Assembly (NCBI GenBank): GCA_024404065.1
Contig: JAKSQR010000006.1
Location: forward strand, 1-24,350
DNA length: 24,350 nt
From: Clostridia bacterium
GTDB lineage: Bacteria; Bacillota; Clostridia; Oscillospirales; Acutalibacteraceae
Direction of reading: 5' to 3'
Positions within the stretch are counted from its first letter, which is position 1, and each line of letters opens with the position of its first letter. Below, in pieces: positions 23,434 through 24,350 of this stretch. The position numbers and the translations under genes are program-made. Under the pieces are notes generated by a model that had not been told where the DNA came from, ran no database searches, and was given only the letters and a program-made list of their open reading frames with translations.

Positions 23434-24350
23434 ATGAAAAAGCTTTTAAGCGTTATTATGGCTTTTGTAATGGCACTTTCGGCTGTAACCTTTGCCTATG
23501 CTTCAACCAATTCAAAAGAGGCAAATGAGCTTAATAAAAAGTTTAAGGACGGCATAGGTCCAAAAACAGATGGCATTGCCATTGATTACGCAAGCTACGA
23601 GCCTGAAAATGTAAAGGATAACACAAAGTATCCCCTTGTAATACTTATTCACGGTATGGGTCAGGGCGAATATAAACGCAAGCAGCTTGAGGATAATAAC
23701 TTTTCAATGTTTGCAAGTGATGCCCTTCAGTCCCGCTTCACTGATGGTGCAGCCTATATTATGGTGCCCCGCTCAGATGAGAGTGATGATAACCCCGGCA
23801 CATGGGCTGATAACGAAATAAAGCCTCTTTATGCTGCAATTCAGGATTATATTGCAAAAAATAAAGACCATATAGATATTACCAGAATATACATCGGCGG
23901 CTATTCAATGGGCGGTAAGATGACAATAAAGATGATTTCCGCTTACCCCGATATGTTTGCTGCAGCTTTCCCTATGTGCCCTGCATTCAGCCCCTCAGAG
24001 GCTCAGATTAAAGCGGTTGCAGATATGCCAATATGGATGATAGTATCAAGGTTTGATATACTTGCAGGCTACCATGTTTACGGCAGTGAAATATGGGATA
24101 TGATTTGTGCAAATACAAATATGCCCTATGATTGCCTTCTCTCTCTTATGGGTACAGTCTGCTACCCTGATGGCAGAAAGACAACCTCAAACCACCACGT
24201 ATGGTTTGCTGCCTGTAATGATATGTTCAGTGCAGACGGCGGTAATTACCCTAACACTGTAACAATGGATGCAAATGGCAATACAATAGAATTACAGTAC
24301 CCCAATGGTCTTATCAGATGGATGTGCCAGTATTCATCAGATTATGATGG
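23434..24350 (+). CDS. Secreted alpha/beta-hydrolase esterase, 3' end outside window
   Basis: The frame is open from ATG 23434 to the window edge (305 full codons), so the gene is 3'-truncated here. The N-terminus MKKLLSVIMAFVMALSAVTF followed by AYA and STN is a Sec signal peptide with probable cleavage after A23, so the enzyme is exported. HGMGQG (73-78) is the likely oxyanion loop and GYSMGG (156-161) the nucleophile elbow with S158. D208 (SRFDIL) and H254 or H255 (SNHHVW) are candidate triad members. This fits the polyhydroxybutyrate-depolymerase/prolyl-oligopeptidase-like esterases often active on plant polysaccharide esters; the substrate is not visible. The ribosome binding site GGAG (23421-23424) lies nine bases before the start. 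It diverges from the hypothetical/lipoprotein pair. Confidence 0.82.
   Translation, partial: MKKLLSVIMAFVMALSAVTFAYASTNSKEANELNKKFKDGIGPKTDGIAIDYASYEPENVKDNTKYPLVILIHGMGQGEYKRKQLEDNNFSMFASDALQSRFTDGAAYIMVPRSDESDDNPGTWADNEIKPLYAAIQDYIAKNKDHIDITRIYIGGYSMGGKMTIKMISAYPDMFAAAFPMCPAFSPSEAQIKAVADMPIWMIVSRFDILAGYHVYGSEIWDMICANTNMPYDCLLSLMGTVCYPDGRKTTSNHHVWFAACNDMFSADGGNYPNTVTMDANGNTIELQYPNGLIRWMCQYSSDYD

Noticed and set aside
1..24350. Mobile elements, CRISPR arrays, prophage or defence genes, tRNA or rRNA genes
   Set aside because: No transposase, integrase, direct-repeat array, cloverleaf or rRNA-like sequence was found. Codon use and composition are consistent throughout with core chromosome.

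Overview
The window reads as the chromosome of a low-to-mid GC Clostridia member, most likely an Oscillospiraceae/Ruminococcaceae-type gut bacterium. The basis is the RNA polymerase and str gene order, the 139-residue Firmicutes-type S12, consistent GGAGG-type ribosome binding sites, housekeeping promoters with 17-18 bp spacers, and intrinsic hairpin-plus-T terminators. The taxonomic assignment is inference. I see no mobile element, CRISPR array, tRNA or rRNA gene, and no gap between genes above about 245 bases.

Positions 1-13128 (+ strand) hold the transcription/translation core. They start with the 3' end of tmcAL (tRNA wobble acetylation), whose apparent terminator hairpin overlaps the next promoter. 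Then come rpoB-rpoC, rpsL-rpsG-fusA (own promoter, leader hairpin, structured rpsL-rpsG spacer) and tuf (own promoter, two 3' hairpins). All are intact, with the expected active-site motifs and the codon bias of highly expressed genes.

Positions 13133-16075 (- strand) hold two lipid-type genes: a lysophospholipase/monoacylglycerol-lipase-like hydrolase, and a long-chain acyl-CoA ligase-like enzyme ending in an unusual Lys/Ala-rich tail. Each has its own promoter and terminator.

Positions 16153-22490 (+ strand) hold a cytoplasmic GH36-like alpha-galactosidase followed at 14 nt by proB-proA-proC, the complete glutamate-to-proline pathway. A terminator follows, then a separately promoted putP-type sodium/proline symporter, so proline synthesis and uptake sit side by side as two transcription units.

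Positions 22462-24350 hold a minus-strand pair (an unrecognised 120-residue protein and a small lipoprotein). It diverges, from a compact palindromic double promoter, from a secreted serine esterase that runs off the window end.

No clearly new multi-gene system is visible. The most unusual signals are in the RNA and regulatory layer: the nested complementarity between rpsL and rpsG, the terminator embedded in the rpoB promoter, and the back-to-back promoter whose two -35 boxes form one palindrome.
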